64,000 bases of DNA, from positions 4,029,001-4,093,000 of the forward strand of contig NZ_CP014616.1 in NCBI RefSeq assembly GCF_001590685.1, read 5' to 3'. Source of the DNA: Sporosarcina psychrophila. Its GTDB lineage: Bacteria > Bacillota > Bacilli > Bacillales_A > Planococcaceae. Below, one piece after another: positions 24,342 through 33,504 of this stretch (positions are counted from its first letter, which is position 1; each line of letters starts with the position of its first letter). Below the pieces are notes generated by a model. It was not told the DNA's origin and did not search any database. It worked only from the letters and a program-made list of their open reading frames with translations. The translations under genes were made by a program, and so were the position numbers.

Positions 24342-25290
24342 CTAATTTTCCAATTGCTTTAGCTTTCTTTCCCAGAGTTCTATTGTTGCGCCTTGACTAG
24401 GATAAAGCGGTAATCCTTTCTCCTATAATTTCTTTAAATTTTGTTGTAAATCATACACTTGTTTTTGTAGACTATCAACACTTTGATCAATATCCATTCT
24501 ATTTAATGCTTTTTCTACCATTTGGTTATAAACAGAATGATATCCTCTTTGTCTAGACATTGTGCTTATATCATTAATAGGTATTCTTAGAAAAATCCCA
24601 TTTGGGACGTCATCAAAATTCATTCCAATTTTTTTAATAACAGGATTCTTTGCCATTTCAGAAGGAATAATATGCTGTGCTTGATAACCACTCCATTTAG
24701 TTGAACGTTTAAGTCCCATCTCTTCCATCATATTTCCCCCTAACTTAGTAGAGTCTCCTCCAGTTACGACACCAGGTTTATCAGGAATTAGTCTATTAGG
24801 ATTATCTATACCCTTCCCAGCATCCTTAGCCTTTTCACCAGTTTTCAAAGCATCATGTGCTGTATCATACATCTTAGCTGGCTTAATGAACGTGAATAGA
24901 GCGGCTTCAAATCGTTCGTTTTCCGTCGCATCAGCGCTTAACATAGTACCGATATCTTCCGTAAAGAAGTCAAACGCACCAACGGCATAAGGCGCAAGGC
25001 CATCCGGAGTTCCTGGTCCATTTCCACCTACTACTTTCCTCATACCCTCAAATGTAATTTCTCCATCATAAGGTGGCAGCGTCTGTGAAACGGTTCTAAA
25101 AATAGCTTGAAACACTGAAGGAATGGCAAGTGGCAGTCCACGTAAAATGCACGAATTGCGTTTCCCCCTCTCCTTTCAACGAATCTTCCATCACAACGAG
25201 TCCTTGAACTCCTTCTTGGATGGTTTCCATTTCATTGCTTAGACGATCAAGCATCGTGATGTTCTGATGGACTATGATATCTGTATATTT
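24342..25290 (-). pseudogene. LXG polymorphic toxin with AHH nuclease C-terminus, decayed
   Basis: Reading leftward from 25290: an LXG fragment (MLDRLSNEMETIQEGVQGLV, VMEDSLKGEG) shifts frame near 25165 into AIRAFYVDCHLPFLQCF, then shifts again into a pretoxin region starting near 25115 (GNGPGTPDGLAPYAVGAFDF). The toxin part has YQAQHIIPSEMAKNP and RGYHSVYNQMVEKALNRMD, the AHH-type HNH nuclease pattern. A TAG at 24423 interrupts QQNLKKL; the same frame continues EKGLPLYPSQGATIELWERK to 24342. Most of the LXG domain is deleted. At least three lesions, so no working toxin. Confidence 0.8.
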
Positions 25291-25312
25291 ATGCTTTTCA
25301 CAAACAAAAAAA

Positions 25313-25340
25313 GCGTCACAACAATATACTGTTGTGGCGC
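25313..25340. terminator. Hairpin upstream of the LXG remnant
   Basis: GCGTCACAACA-N6-TGTTGTGGCGC, with A-run before and CCTTTTCCC after. On the minus strand the A-run reads as a T-run, so it would end transcription from the right just before the LXG remnant. Confidence 0.6.
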
Positions 25341-25355
25341 CCTTTTCCCTCGCTA

Positions 25356-25430
25356 TTACGCATTTTCAATTTCAACGTCAGAAAGTAAATTACCTAGAGC
25401 CAGCCAATGCTCTTTGACTAGTTTCGGTGC
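25356..25430 (-). pseudogene. C-terminal fragment of an unrecognised protein
   Basis: In one frame the minus strand encodes KLVKEHWLALGNLLSDVEIE and a stop at 25356, a coding-like C-terminus, with a stop codon a few residues upstream. No family recognised. The terminator at 25313 follows directly, which supports this being the end of a former gene. Confidence 0.4.
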
Positions 25431-25650
25431 CACTCACACAACTCAGTCCCAATTTTTCAATTAACGGCGTCTTAAGTCGTAGTAACAACCATTAGACACG
25501 ATTACTAAACTGGGAAATTAGCTAACACTTTGTTTAGTCCTTGACCACTGTTTCAGCTAAAAATGCCCATAGTTTACTTTTTCTCTTGTTCTCTTGTTCT
25601 CTTGTTCTTTTAAGTTCTTCTTTCTCTACCCATAGAATCAAGTAAAATAG

Positions 25651-26130
25651 CTAACTAAATCTCACACTCTCTAATTTTAAAAATTCATCTAACCTATTTA
25701 CTATATTTTCTTTCGTAGTTGGGACTTCTTGAGGCATATAATTAACAAAACTCACCATATCTTCTGGGTAGTGATGATTTCCATAAAACTCTGCAATTTT
25801 ATTTAATAATTCATTATCTTCTTTACATCTTTCTCTCATTACAGACAAACAAACAAATCTGAGTTTTCTATTCTCCTCTACTAATATTGTGCTTTCTTCA
25901 TTTAATTAAGGGAAATAATTAGTTTTTATTTCTAACATCACTTTACCTAAATCTTCACTAGATACTCCCCATGCAAGTTCACTAACAAACCCACTTTCAT
26001 CACCAATCTCCATCAACTCTACCGCATAGTCAGAAATAACGTCTTTATTAAAATAATTTTCTTGGACACCTACAAAAATAGTTTTCCAGTCATACTCTAT
26101 ATGTCTATTTTTTAAATCTTTTAAGTTCAT
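25651..26130 (-). pseudogene. DUF2247-like immunity gene split by a nonsense codon
   Basis: The first part starts at ATG 26130 (GGAGG 8 bases upstream) with NLKDLKNRHIEYDWKTIFVG and DVISDYAVELMEIGDESGFV, a DUF2247 N-terminus. It stops at TAA 25906. The same frame then continues LNEESTILVEENRKLRFVCL and SVMRERCKEDNELLNKIAEF to 25651, about 160 residues in total, the usual size. A single nonsense change therefore splits it. DUF2247 proteins are often encoded after polymorphic toxins, and a toxin tail lies just upstream. Confidence 0.7.
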
Positions 26131-26142
26131 GTTATTCACCTC

Positions 26143-26180
26143 CTACTTTTTTGGAATTTGATTTGGCTTACCCATAAAAT
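26143..26180 (-). pseudogene. Toxin C-terminal tail cut by repeat A
   Basis: Reading out of repeat A copy 6, the minus strand encodes GANFMGKPNQIPKK and a stop 12 bases before the DUF2247 start codon. Position (directly before an immunity-type gene) and composition suggest the last residues of a polymorphic toxin. Everything upstream is replaced by repeat A. Short, so inference. Confidence 0.35.
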
Positions 26181-26337
26181 TTGCACCTGTGTAACAAACA
26201 ACAACGAACGATTCACGAAATTTCATAAAAAATCCAATGAAATTAGAAATCGCAGTAAATACCTTGTCCACGCCTTATAAATATGTAATTGTAGCGAGTT
26301 GACGGAATAGTGTCACGCACTGGTACCTGACACTAAT
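26181..26337 (+). repeat. Repeat A, copy 6
   Basis: Full-length copy: TTGCACCTGTGTAACAAACA at the left, CAACGAACGATTCA, a central GAAATTAGAAATCGCAGTAA region, the conserved CCTTATAAATATGTAATTGT block and CACTGGTACCTGACACTAAT at the right. Both sides abut gene fragments. Confidence 0.85.
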
Positions 26338-26339
26338 TT

Positions 26340-26468
26340 GGGAAAAGTTCTGTTCTAATGTCACTTCTAAACTTAAGGACATCCCATTGGCTCAGCACGA
26401 ATGTTTTGATGGTACAACCTTCATGAGTTATGAATTTCAGTAAAGCATCATCCATGTCGTCCCATGTT
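26340..26468 (-). pseudogene. Fragment of an unrecognised gene cut by repeat A
   Basis: The minus strand has an open, coding-like frame TWDDMDDALLKFITHEGCTI, then KTFVLSQWDVLKFRSDIRTE, that ends where repeat A copy 6 begins. No start, no family recognised. The rest of the gap 26469-26686 is AT-rich and shows no gene. Confidence 0.35.
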
Positions 26469-26686
26469 TAAATTTCTCACAAAAATCAAATGTTTATATA
26501 AAGTAATTCATTACTAATTCTATTTTTAAACCAACAAGCCTATTTAATTTCGTAAGTTATTGTCTTGTTACCAGTAATAATAATTCGTATGTTAAAGTTG
26601 TCATCTCGCTAAGCTTATTGCTTTCATCCGCACAGTTGATTTTGTTCATAATACTTTCTAATAGTAACATTTTTATAAGCTCTTGA

Positions 26687-27130
26687 TTAAAAATGTATAT
26701 TCAATTCTTCTCGAATCGCTTTTTCTAAATATTCTTCAAAACTTCCTGCTATTATTTCTTTTCCACCAAAATCAAAGTCAAATGTAATGATTTCTGTATT
26801 AGAAGAATTAAAACCTACTGGATTTCCTGCACCGTCTAGTCCAATAACAATAAAATTCTCATGCCCTTCAGGAAGAATATTTCTAAACTGTAGAGATTTC
26901 TCTACAAATGAAGGTGTAGCAAAAAATTCCGCCTCTCTCAATCCTAAAACAATTGCTTCACCAACTGCTCCCGAACCATACCTCAAAAGAAAAATTTTAT
27001 AATCCTCTGGTAATTTTACTTTGAGTTCATCTTCAGCTTGTATTACTTCCTCAATATTAACAGGCCCTCCAAAGGCTTCAGGGCACATTTCAAACTCTTC
27101 ATCAATTGCATTTAACAATTCTATTTTCAT
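26687..27130 (-). CDS. SMI1/KNR4 (SUKH) family immunity protein
   Basis: 147 residues. VNIEEVIQAEDELKVKLPED, then YKIFLLRYGSGAVGEAIVLG is the SUKH pattern (a helix, then LPxDYKxFLxxYG), followed by FIVIGLDGAGNPVGFNSSNT and FDFGGKEIIAGSFEEYLEKA. These proteins neutralise nuclease and other polymorphic toxins. Its start overlaps the stop of an LHH nuclease toxin remnant by 4 bp, so the pair was one translational unit. The frame is intact: an orphan immunity gene. Confidence 0.85.
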   Translation of the reverse strand: MKIELLNAIDEEFEMCPEAFGGPVNIEEVIQAEDELKVKLPEDYKIFLLRYGSGAVGEAIVLGLREAEFFATPSFVEKSLQFRNILPEGHENFIVIGLDGAGNPVGFNSSNTEIITFDFDFGGKEIIAGSFEEYLEKAIREELNIHF

Positions 27131-27340
27131 TCAATTATCCCCCTTTTAATCATTTCATTGGCATATCTTGCTTTCCAATATTTTTTACGCCATTTATTGA
27201 ATTCCTGCCTCGCTTCTCCACCGCCAACTCCACCCTTATTTCCAAATGGATGCTGTCTTTTGTTTCCTAGATCATGGTATCTACTAGGCATCTCAATTAT
27301 TGGTCCTTCAACTCTTTGTTCATGATGATGAAGTATAATT
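27127..27340 (-). pseudogene. LHH-type HNH nuclease toxin, C-terminal remnant
   Basis: The block IILHHHEQRVEGPIIEMPSR, then YHDLGNKRQHPFGNKGGVGG and EFNKWRKKYWKARYANEMIK is the LHH variant of the HNH/EndoVII nuclease toxins. The frame can be read back only into repeat A copy 7, so the first residues of the open frame are repeat sequence, not toxin. Secretion and pretoxin domains are missing. It overlaps the SUKH gene by 4 bp. Cannot be exported; activity inside the cell is doubtful because no start signal remains. Confidence 0.75.
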
Positions 27341-27499
27341 GTTTGTGTACCTGTGCAACAAAATACAACAAACAATTCAACCAATAGTATAAAAACCCAA
27401 TAAAGATTAGATAGTTAGGTACCTATCTAATCTCCTTTTCGTAAATATGTAATTGTAGTGAATTGTCAAAATAGCTTCTTGCACAGGCACCTGAAATTT
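27341..27499 (+). repeat. Repeat A, copy 7
   Basis: Full-length copy with the best internal symmetry: GATTAGATAG-N8-CTATCTAATC in the centre, left end GTGTACCTGTGCAACAAAAT and right end TTGCACAGGCACCTGAAATT. A second left-end fragment (GCAGTACCTGTGTATTAAAA) follows at 27501-27536, up to the 3-prime end of the AAA ATPase gene. Confidence 0.88.
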
Positions 27500-27532
27500 T
27501 TGCAGTACCTGTGTATTAAAACAACAAATCAC

Positions 27533-30500
27533 TCAACTCTCCAACAAAACTAAATCATCCTTCGTAATTTCTTTTTCGAGCGCAAGCCTATTTTGTTTAT
27601 TGGTCGCTACAGCCATTCGATAATCGACTTTACGCGTCATTTCTTTCGCTATTTTTTTAGCAAGACCGGCATTTCCGAAATGACTATCTCTACGCGCATA
27701 AATCTCTTCATAGTGACGAACTAATGCACGCTTTGCTTCATCTGTAATGCCGTACCCTTTACGATAGAGGTCGGTAATCTCCATTAATTCCTTTGGTGTA
27801 TAATCTTCAAAATGGAGCGTTAGTCCGAAACGTCGACGGAGTCCGGGGTTGCTGTCTAAGAAATGATTCATTTCTTTTTCGTACCCAGCGGCAATTAAGA
27901 GGAACTCGCCTTGTCGATCGGACATTTTTTTCAGCAACACGTCCACTGCTTTTTTCCCGAAGTCATTCTCTCCACCACTCGCAAGTGTGTACGCTTCATC
28001 AATAAACAACGCACTACCCATCGCTCGTTCAATCAGCCCGGCTGTCAGCTTCTCCGTTTCACCAATATGACTACCGACTAAATCGCTGCGATCTACTTCA
28101 ATCAGATCGCCTCGTTCTAATAATCCAAGCGCTTGATAAATACCAGCGAGCACACGACCGACCTCGGTTTTACCTGTCCCAGGTTTACCAATCAACAGCG
28201 TGTGGTTCATCAATTTCTCCGTCGAATGATTTTCTCGTTTGTAGTATCTCATTAATTCAATCATTTTATCTATTTCAGCCTTCACAGAACCAAGGCCGAT
28301 AAACTGATGGAGTTCTGCACGTTTATGGGCGAGTAGTACTTCATCGATTGGAACTTCGTACGTCTTCACTCCACGCTCTTGTACCGCTTGGACAACGTCT
28401 TGTTCTTCAAACGTCGTCAATACCTTTTCCGTCCACTCTTCACGCGGAAGTTTCGCAATTCTCATCGACTGAGCAAGCCCGATTTGATCGTATAGTATAC
28501 GTGCCATTCGAGCGTTACTAAATGTTTCATCGCGCATACGATAACGTTCCACGAACTCCTCATAAACGGCTTGTTTGGCAGTAGGAGTAAGCACATAGCT
28601 TCCTTCACACTGGCTTAAGAAGATTTGAAGCAACTCATCTGGTGTATAGTCTTGAAAGTGAATCTTTTCAGTAAAACGATCTTTCAATCCTGGATTAGAC
28701 GCTAGGAAACGGCTCATTTCTTCGGTATAGCCTGCCACGATGACAATGAATTCACCGCGAGAATTTTCCATTGCAGGCAGCAACGTTTCAATTATTTTTT
28801 TTCCGAAATCCTTACTAGAATTGCCCCCTGCTGCAAGCGTATACGCTTCGTCTATAAAGAGGACGCCACCCATAGCTTCCTTAATAATTACTTTCGTTCG
28901 TTCTTCTGATTCACCAACATGCGTTCCAACGAGATCTTCCCGCTTCACTTCAGTTACGTGGCCTGTCTTTAATAAACCTAGTTCCTTAAAAATCTTTCCT
29001 ATAAGCCGAGCGACTGTCGTTTTACCAGTACCCGGATTACCTTGAAAGACCATATGAGGCGCTACCATCGGATTAGCTTTCATGCCACGCTCTAATTTGA
29101 ATTGATTAATATCGCTTACGTTTTTAAACTCCTGGATTTTGTTTTTCACATCTTCCAGTCCAATAAATCCGTTCAAACCATTCATGAAAACATCCACCTG
29201 ATCAGTAGGTGATGAATCTACAGTAGAGGAATGTCCAGCACTGCCACCTAATCTACTAGTGATTGGTGGAACCTGCAAGTCCGTATCGGTGAGCACAGGA
29301 ACACTGTCATCAAAGCGGACTAAATCTCCTGCTTGGTTGTTCTCAAAAGAACAGTCGTTAAGAACCGGAACCGAACGCTCGAGTCTCAGTCCAGCCTTCT
29401 TTCCATTCATCACTTGCACCCCAGTGAATACAGCATCCGAACAATCTTGCAAGATGATTTGATCATCCCGATGACCATGTACTCTAGTTACCGTCACTTC
29501 AGTACGCTCCACCTGACTCAAGACGATTCCTGACGATTTACCGTCATAGATTTCACACTCCGTTATAAAGACTTCTGCAGATTCCGTTGCTCTTATTTGT
29601 GGCCTTTTATGATTGAACAAAATGGACCGTTCTACTGAAATAACTACTTCAGGACCTGCAAGTATGCCGTTCTTATCGCCACTCGATATTTTACAATCGG
29701 TAATTTCTGCTTTAGCCGCAGCACTGAGTAAAACGTTGGATCCCTTATGACCAAAGATGATGCAATTGGCCGCCGTCAACTTGGATTCTTTCACAACTAT
29801 CCCTGCACTATCCCCACTCTTTACTTCGGTCGCTGACAGAATTACTTCCGATTGTTCAGAAGCAAAAATCTGTACACCACTATGATGGCTAATAAGAGAA
29901 TCCGAAATAGTCACTTGACTACTTGTCACGTAAACTCCTTTATTGGTTCCACTCTCAATTTCACAACCCAGAATCGTGAACCCGCTTTGAGTAAACGCAG
30001 AGAGTTGCGTCATCTGATTGTACTTCACTTCAGATTCGATGAGTGTACACGTCGAATTTTCGGAGACAATTCCTCTAGACGCACCCGAAAGGATCTGGGT
30101 TTTTGTAATCGCGAGTTTGCTTTGTTCGTTACAGGAAATTTGGTCTCCTTTTTGGTATTTAAACTGCGAGTCGGATAGCTCAACTGATGAACCACTGACG
30201 TTCATTCCTTCAGCCTCACCATTTTCAAACGTACTTGCCTCGACTTCGATATGGGATCCATTCGTAAATGCTACATGCTCTAAACTTTGGTTTTTAAAGA
30301 CACAATTTTTCAGGACACCCTTAGATTGATCACAATAGATTCCTTGGACATGTCCAAAATAAAAATTTGTACTTTCTACGTCCATAGAACTGTCTTGTTC
30401 CAAACGAAGTTGAACCCCGCGATTTCCGATGAATGAACTTCTGGTGATTGTTGCTCGACTCGTTTCATACAAGCAAAGGCCTTCTTCTTGCCCACTTAAA

Positions 30501-31027
30501 ATTCCGGAATTCGTGACCGCTACTTCTCCTCCCGCGCGCACATTAATTTGCGCAGACTTGATCGTGTCTTCTACTATGCATTCGAACAAAGCCAAACGCC
30601 CTACTACCTCAATCCCTTGTATGTTTTTTTGAAAGATCGAATGCTCTGCCGATACTTTTGCAGCCGCATCCACTCGCATTGCAACTCCTTGAATCTCAGA
30701 GAAAAGACAGTGGTGAAGCGTTACATCTCCTGATTCGATATGTAAACCATAATCCACTGGACCAGTGCCCCCACCAATACTGATCGATTCGATACGCACT
30801 TCTTCCGTTGTCGCGATACGAACACTTCCTGATAGACGAACTGAGCTCGCTTCACCTTCTGAACCTCGAAGAACGAGCAGCTTATCGATTGTTACCTGTT
30901 CATCATAAACACCTTCATCAACTTCCACTGTATCTCCTGGTAGAGCTGCCTCTACTGCAACCTGAATGGTTTTGTAGTTGGATCCTTCACGCTGAGACAC
31001 TTGAATAATCGCCACATATCTTCCCAC
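27533..31027 (-). CDS. Right-handed beta-helix protein fused to two CbbX/SpoVK-type AAA+ ATPase domains
   Basis: 1164 residues. Residues about 1-590 are a parallel beta-helix: an N-terminal pectate-lyase-like ADQPGDTV-type start (AALPGDTVEVDEGVYDEQVT), then some 20 repeats of about 23 residues such as SGVVV-x-AxVTISDS. Two AAA+ modules follow: Walker A QGNPGTGKTTVARL (about 660) with FIDEAYTLAAGG, and IGKPGTGKTEVGRV (about 947) with FIDEAYTLASGG. CbbX, SpoVK and type VII secretion EccA belong to this AAA family. The start is GTG at 31027, or GTG 12 bases later with GGGAAG upstream. Location beside LXG and other toxin remnants suggests, but does not prove, a link to type VII secretion. Confidence 0.88.
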   Translation of the reverse strand: MGRYVAIIQVSQREGSNYKTIQVAVEAALPGDTVEVDEGVYDEQVTIDKLLVLRGSEGEASSVRLSGSVRIATTEEVRIESISIGGGTGPVDYGLHIESGDVTLHHCLFSEIQGVAMRVDAAAKVSAEHSIFQKNIQGIEVVGRLALFECIVEDTIKSAQINVRAGGEVAVTNSGILSGQEEGLCLYETSRATITRSSFIGNRGVQLRLEQDSSMDVESTNFYFGHVQGIYCDQSKGVLKNCVFKNQSLEHVAFTNGSHIEVEASTFENGEAEGMNVSGSSVELSDSQFKYQKGDQISCNEQSKLAITKTQILSGASRGIVSENSTCTLIESEVKYNQMTQLSAFTQSGFTILGCEIESGTNKGVYVTSSQVTISDSLISHHSGVQIFASEQSEVILSATEVKSGDSAGIVVKESKLTAANCIIFGHKGSNVLLSAAAKAEITDCKISSGDKNGILAGPEVVISVERSILFNHKRPQIRATESAEVFITECEIYDGKSSGIVLSQVERTEVTVTRVHGHRDDQIILQDCSDAVFTGVQVMNGKKAGLRLERSVPVLNDCSFENNQAGDLVRFDDSVPVLTDTDLQVPPITSRLGGSAGHSSTVDSSPTDQVDVFMNGLNGFIGLEDVKNKIQEFKNVSDINQFKLERGMKANPMVAPHMVFQGNPGTGKTTVARLIGKIFKELGLLKTGHVTEVKREDLVGTHVGESEERTKVIIKEAMGGVLFIDEAYTLAAGGNSSKDFGKKIIETLLPAMENSRGEFIVIVAGYTEEMSRFLASNPGLKDRFTEKIHFQDYTPDELLQIFLSQCEGSYVLTPTAKQAVYEEFVERYRMRDETFSNARMARILYDQIGLAQSMRIAKLPREEWTEKVLTTFEEQDVVQAVQERGVKTYEVPIDEVLLAHKRAELHQFIGLGSVKAEIDKMIELMRYYKRENHSTEKLMNHTLLIGKPGTGKTEVGRVLAGIYQALGLLERGDLIEVDRSDLVGSHIGETEKLTAGLIERAMGSALFIDEAYTLASGGENDFGKKAVDVLLKKMSDRQGEFLLIAAGYEKEMNHFLDSNPGLRRRFGLTLHFEDYTPKELMEITDLYRKGYGITDEAKRALVRHYEEIYARRDSHFGNAGLAKKIAKEMTRKVDYRMAVATNKQNRLALEKEITKDDLVLLES

Positions 31028-31079
31028 TTTCTATTAGTTAATTCAATTGATTTCTATACGTTGTATTTTTCTACACACA

Positions 31080-31109
31080 ATTATACGCGGGAGTTCCATC
31101 ATCCGTTAA
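31080..31109 (-). promoter_or_regulatory. Candidate promoter for the beta-helix/AAA gene
   Basis: On the minus strand TTAACG-N18-TATAAT, with an exact -10 box, about 55 bp before the start codon. Confidence 0.5.
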
Positions 31110-31192
31110 GTATACTAGTAAGCCTAGGAACAGAGTAAAGAACTGCTTGTGAACAAGAGTAGATAGCAAAGTTTTAAGGTACCCTTTAAAGT

Positions 31193-31347
31193 CGGTATTT
31201 GCGCAAGAAACGGCAACAAATAATGCACACAATTTAATGAAAATGAAAAAAGATTAGATATTATAGTAAATACCTAATCGAAGACTTATAAATATGTAAT
31301 TGTAGTTAATTGTCAAAACAGCATCTTGCACAGTGTACCTGAAATTA
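31193..31347 (+). repeat. Repeat A, copy 8
   Basis: GGTATTTGCGCAAGAAACGG, then AACAAATAATGCACACAATT; a centre GATTAGATATT-N6-AAATACCTAATC; CTTATAAATATGTAATTGTA; right end TTGCACAGTGTACCTGAAAT. Same orientation as all other copies. The flanking 31110-31192 holds no gene; directly to the right is a short decayed trace of repeat C. Confidence 0.85.
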
Positions 31348-31401
31348 CGTGGTGCATAGGCATAGCTTTTAAAAAATCGAGCAGTCGTTTGAACGCAAAT
31401 A

Positions 31402-31452
31402 AGGGCTGTTCCATAGTTGAAGTGCCCAGCACTTTTCTATTGGGACAGCCCT
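31402..31452. terminator. Long stem-loop downstream of the aldolase gene
   Basis: AGGGCTGTTCCATAG and CTATTGGGACAGCCCT form the outer stem and AGTGC-cca-GCACT an inner one. It lies 55 bp beyond the stop of the DHDPS-family gene and may terminate it. The GGGCTGTTCC/GGACAGCCC ends also look like terminal repeats of some insertion sequences, so it could be a remnant of one. Confidence 0.6.
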
Positions 31453-31507
31453 CTGATAATTTAATCAATCAGATAGAGGTATCAAATTACTCAGTTATCC
31501 AATTATT

Positions 31508-32410
31508 TTATACAGGAAGCAATTCATTTGCCTCATTAATAATGTTTTCAATACCCTCAAATTGTTCTTCCGTTAGTTGAATTGCAGGTTCTTTGGTAAA
31601 GGTTGAAATGTTTAGACCTTTTGATTTTACTGCGGCCTTAATGCCAGTAACAAACAAATCAGTAGTATCATAAAGTTTCATTAAGACAGAGATTTGGTGG
31701 GCGCATTTTTCTACTATCAAAAAATCCTTATTTTCATAGGCTTCATGTAATGTAGAAAACAGCTTCGGTTCGATATTCGTTAATCCACATAATACACCAT
31801 CGCCACCTGAAATTCTGTTCACAACATAATATTCATCAAATCCAGATAGAACGGTAAATTCTGGTCTTTCAGCTTTGACCTTTTGAATAATCTTTCTCGT
31901 GTGGCTAATATTATCAACAGTGTCCTTGATGGAAACAATGTTCTTGTATTTCAAGGCTAATCGATAGACTAAATCAGGACTTAAATCATTTCCAGATCTG
32001 TCCGGGAAATTATATAACATGATTGGCAATTGTACTGTTTCAGCGACTGTTCCAAAGAATTTTTCAGCTGTAATTTCTGTTGGACCAAAATAGTATGGTG
32101 AAATGATCACAAGTCCATCAACACCCGCATGTTCACAGTATTTCCCTAATTCTAATACTTCATCCATGTTCGTTCCGCCAACGCCAATTAATACAGGAAC
32201 CCTCTTATTTACTTTTTCTACTACAAAATCTACGAATTGTTTCTTTTCTTTTAAATTGAAAGCAAAGAATTCTCCAATACTACCAAAGAACAAGATCCCG
32301 TTAATTCCATTGTCGATTAAGTTATTAATGTGTAATTCCATATTCGGAAAATCAAATTTACCATTTTTATCTAATATTGTAATACTTGGAGTATATATAC
32401 CTTTAAACAT
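31508..32410 (-). CDS. DHDPS/NAL-family aldolase, probably for a 2-keto-3-deoxy sugar acid
   Basis: 300 residues, TIM barrel of the DapA family: GILFFGSIGEF phosphate/carboxylate-binding motif at about 38, Tyr 133 in MLYNFPDRSGN and the Schiff-base Lys 162 in IVSIKDT. The family includes dihydrodipicolinate synthase, N-acetylneuraminate lyase and 2-keto-3-deoxygluconate/galactonate aldolases. A KdgT permease and an IclR regulator lie just upstream in the same direction, which points to cleavage of a keto-deoxy sugar acid to pyruvate and an aldehyde, not to lysine synthesis. AAAGGA precedes the ATG. Confidence 0.82.
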   Translation of the reverse strand: MFKGIYTPSITILDKNGKFDFPNMELHINNLIDNGINGILFFGSIGEFFAFNLKEKKQFVDFVVEKVNKRVPVLIGVGGTNMDEVLELGKYCEHAGVDGLVIISPYYFGPTEITAEKFFGTVAETVQLPIMLYNFPDRSGNDLSPDLVYRLALKYKNIVSIKDTVDNISHTRKIIQKVKAERPEFTVLSGFDEYYVVNRISGGDGVLCGLTNIEPKLFSTLHEAYENKDFLIVEKCAHQISVLMKLYDTTDLFVTGIKAAVKSKGLNISTFTKEPAIQLTEEQFEGIENIINEANELLPV

Positions 32411-32502
32411 AATACTTCATCCTTTCCATATTTAAATGTGTTATGATTATGTTGTATGCTTTGTTGAAAGTATGGTACGCGTGCATTCCCAGTGCTTGCG
32501 TA

Positions 32503-33504
32503 TTATACTTTTATTTCCTTTTGAACCTTAGGCTTGATTCTTTTTCTTGTAAACCCCATTTTGGGTGCATTTTTCGCATATAAGCCTGTAATAATTGGGA
32601 CAACTATGGATGTCACGATTAAGGCAGTAGCGACTAAAGCTGTTGCTGCGGGTGCGACCGCTGCAAATTCTGGAACCATCTCAGCAACCAACATAGGTGT
32701 AGCAACTGCGGCTCCTGCAGTACTGGAAGCAGCAATCCCCGCTGTACCATTTCCTTTCCCAATAAAGATATCTGACAAAATAAGTGGAATCCCTGTAATG
32801 ACGATAACAGCCAAACCAAACACTATTCCGAGAAGCCCAGTTTCAAGAATAACACTTAATTTGATACCACTTCCCAATGAAAAAGCAAAGAATGGAATTA
32901 ACACAGGAATTGCATTACTTAAGAATCCTCGAATATCTTCATCTAAATTCCCTAATACATAACCAATAATAAATGGTAAGACGATCCCAACCAAGAGCAA
33001 TGGATTAAAGGTAGCAATACCAGCCGTTCCTAAAATGATCATCGTCATTAACGGACCCGATTCGAGATTCATCAAGACAAATGCGCCGGCTTCTTCTTTT
33101 GTTCCATACTGTCCCATCAAGGATGCATATAACCCAGTATTGGTCATGTCCATTGCAGCGACTATTGCTAAAGTGGACAGTCCAGCAAAGAACCCTGTTT
33201 CTATCATCCCTGTTCCCAAGAATTTTGAAAAAATATACCCAATAATAAAGGCAGTCCCTACTTTGGTCACTAGCAATGCTCCAGATTTCCTAAGAACGAC
33301 ACCAGTTGACTTTAACGAAATCGAGGCACCTAAACAAACAAACCATACGGCTAAAATTGGGATGGTTCCTGCTGCTAACCCATGCGTAAATGAACCTAAC
33401 TTTTCTGCTCCCTCAGGAATTAGAGTATTGATAAGTGCACCTAAAAAGAGCGGGACAACCATCAACCCTCCCGGGATTCTTTGTACTGTTTTCATTATTT
33501 TCAT
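32503..33504 (-). CDS. kdgT: 2-keto-3-deoxygluconate permease (KdgT family)
   Basis: 333 residues with about 10 hydrophobic helices. It begins [20 protein letters not shown] and continues [20 protein letters not shown], the recognisable KdgT N-terminus, and has [20 protein letters not shown] and [20 protein letters not shown] further on. It imports 2-keto-3-deoxygluconate or a similar acid with protons. It lies between the IclR regulator and the aldolase gene, all on the minus strand. GGGGGG lies upstream of the start. Confidence 0.92.
   Translation of the reverse strand: MKIMKTVQRIPGGLMVVPLFLGALINTLIPEGAEKLGSFTHGLAAGTIPILAVWFVCLGASISLKSTGVVLRKSGALLVTKVGTAFIIGYIFSKFLGTGMIETGFFAGLSTLAIVAAMDMTNTGLYASLMGQYGTKEEAGAFVLMNLESGPLMTMIILGTAGIATFNPLLLVGIVLPFIIGYVLGNLDEDIRGFLSNAIPVLIPFFAFSLGSGIKLSVILETGLLGIVFGLAVIVITGIPLILSDIFIGKGNGTAGIAASSTAGAAVATPMLVAEMVPEFAAVAPAATALVATALIVTSIVVPIITGLYAKNAPKMGFTRKRIKPKVQKEIKV

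Noticed and set aside
27127..27384. An intact 85-residue LHH protein
   Set aside because: The first residues are the translation of repeat A copy 7, not toxin sequence, and no ribosome binding site precedes them. Treated as a remnant.
27793..31008. Many plus-strand frames opposite the beta-helix/AAA gene
   Set aside because: They are antisense shadows of a long coding region with regular repeats; no ribosome binding sites or family resemblance.
31402..31452. Riboswitch before the aldolase gene
   Set aside because: The hairpin is downstream of the gene on its strand, so it cannot act as a leader; a terminator or IS end is more likely.
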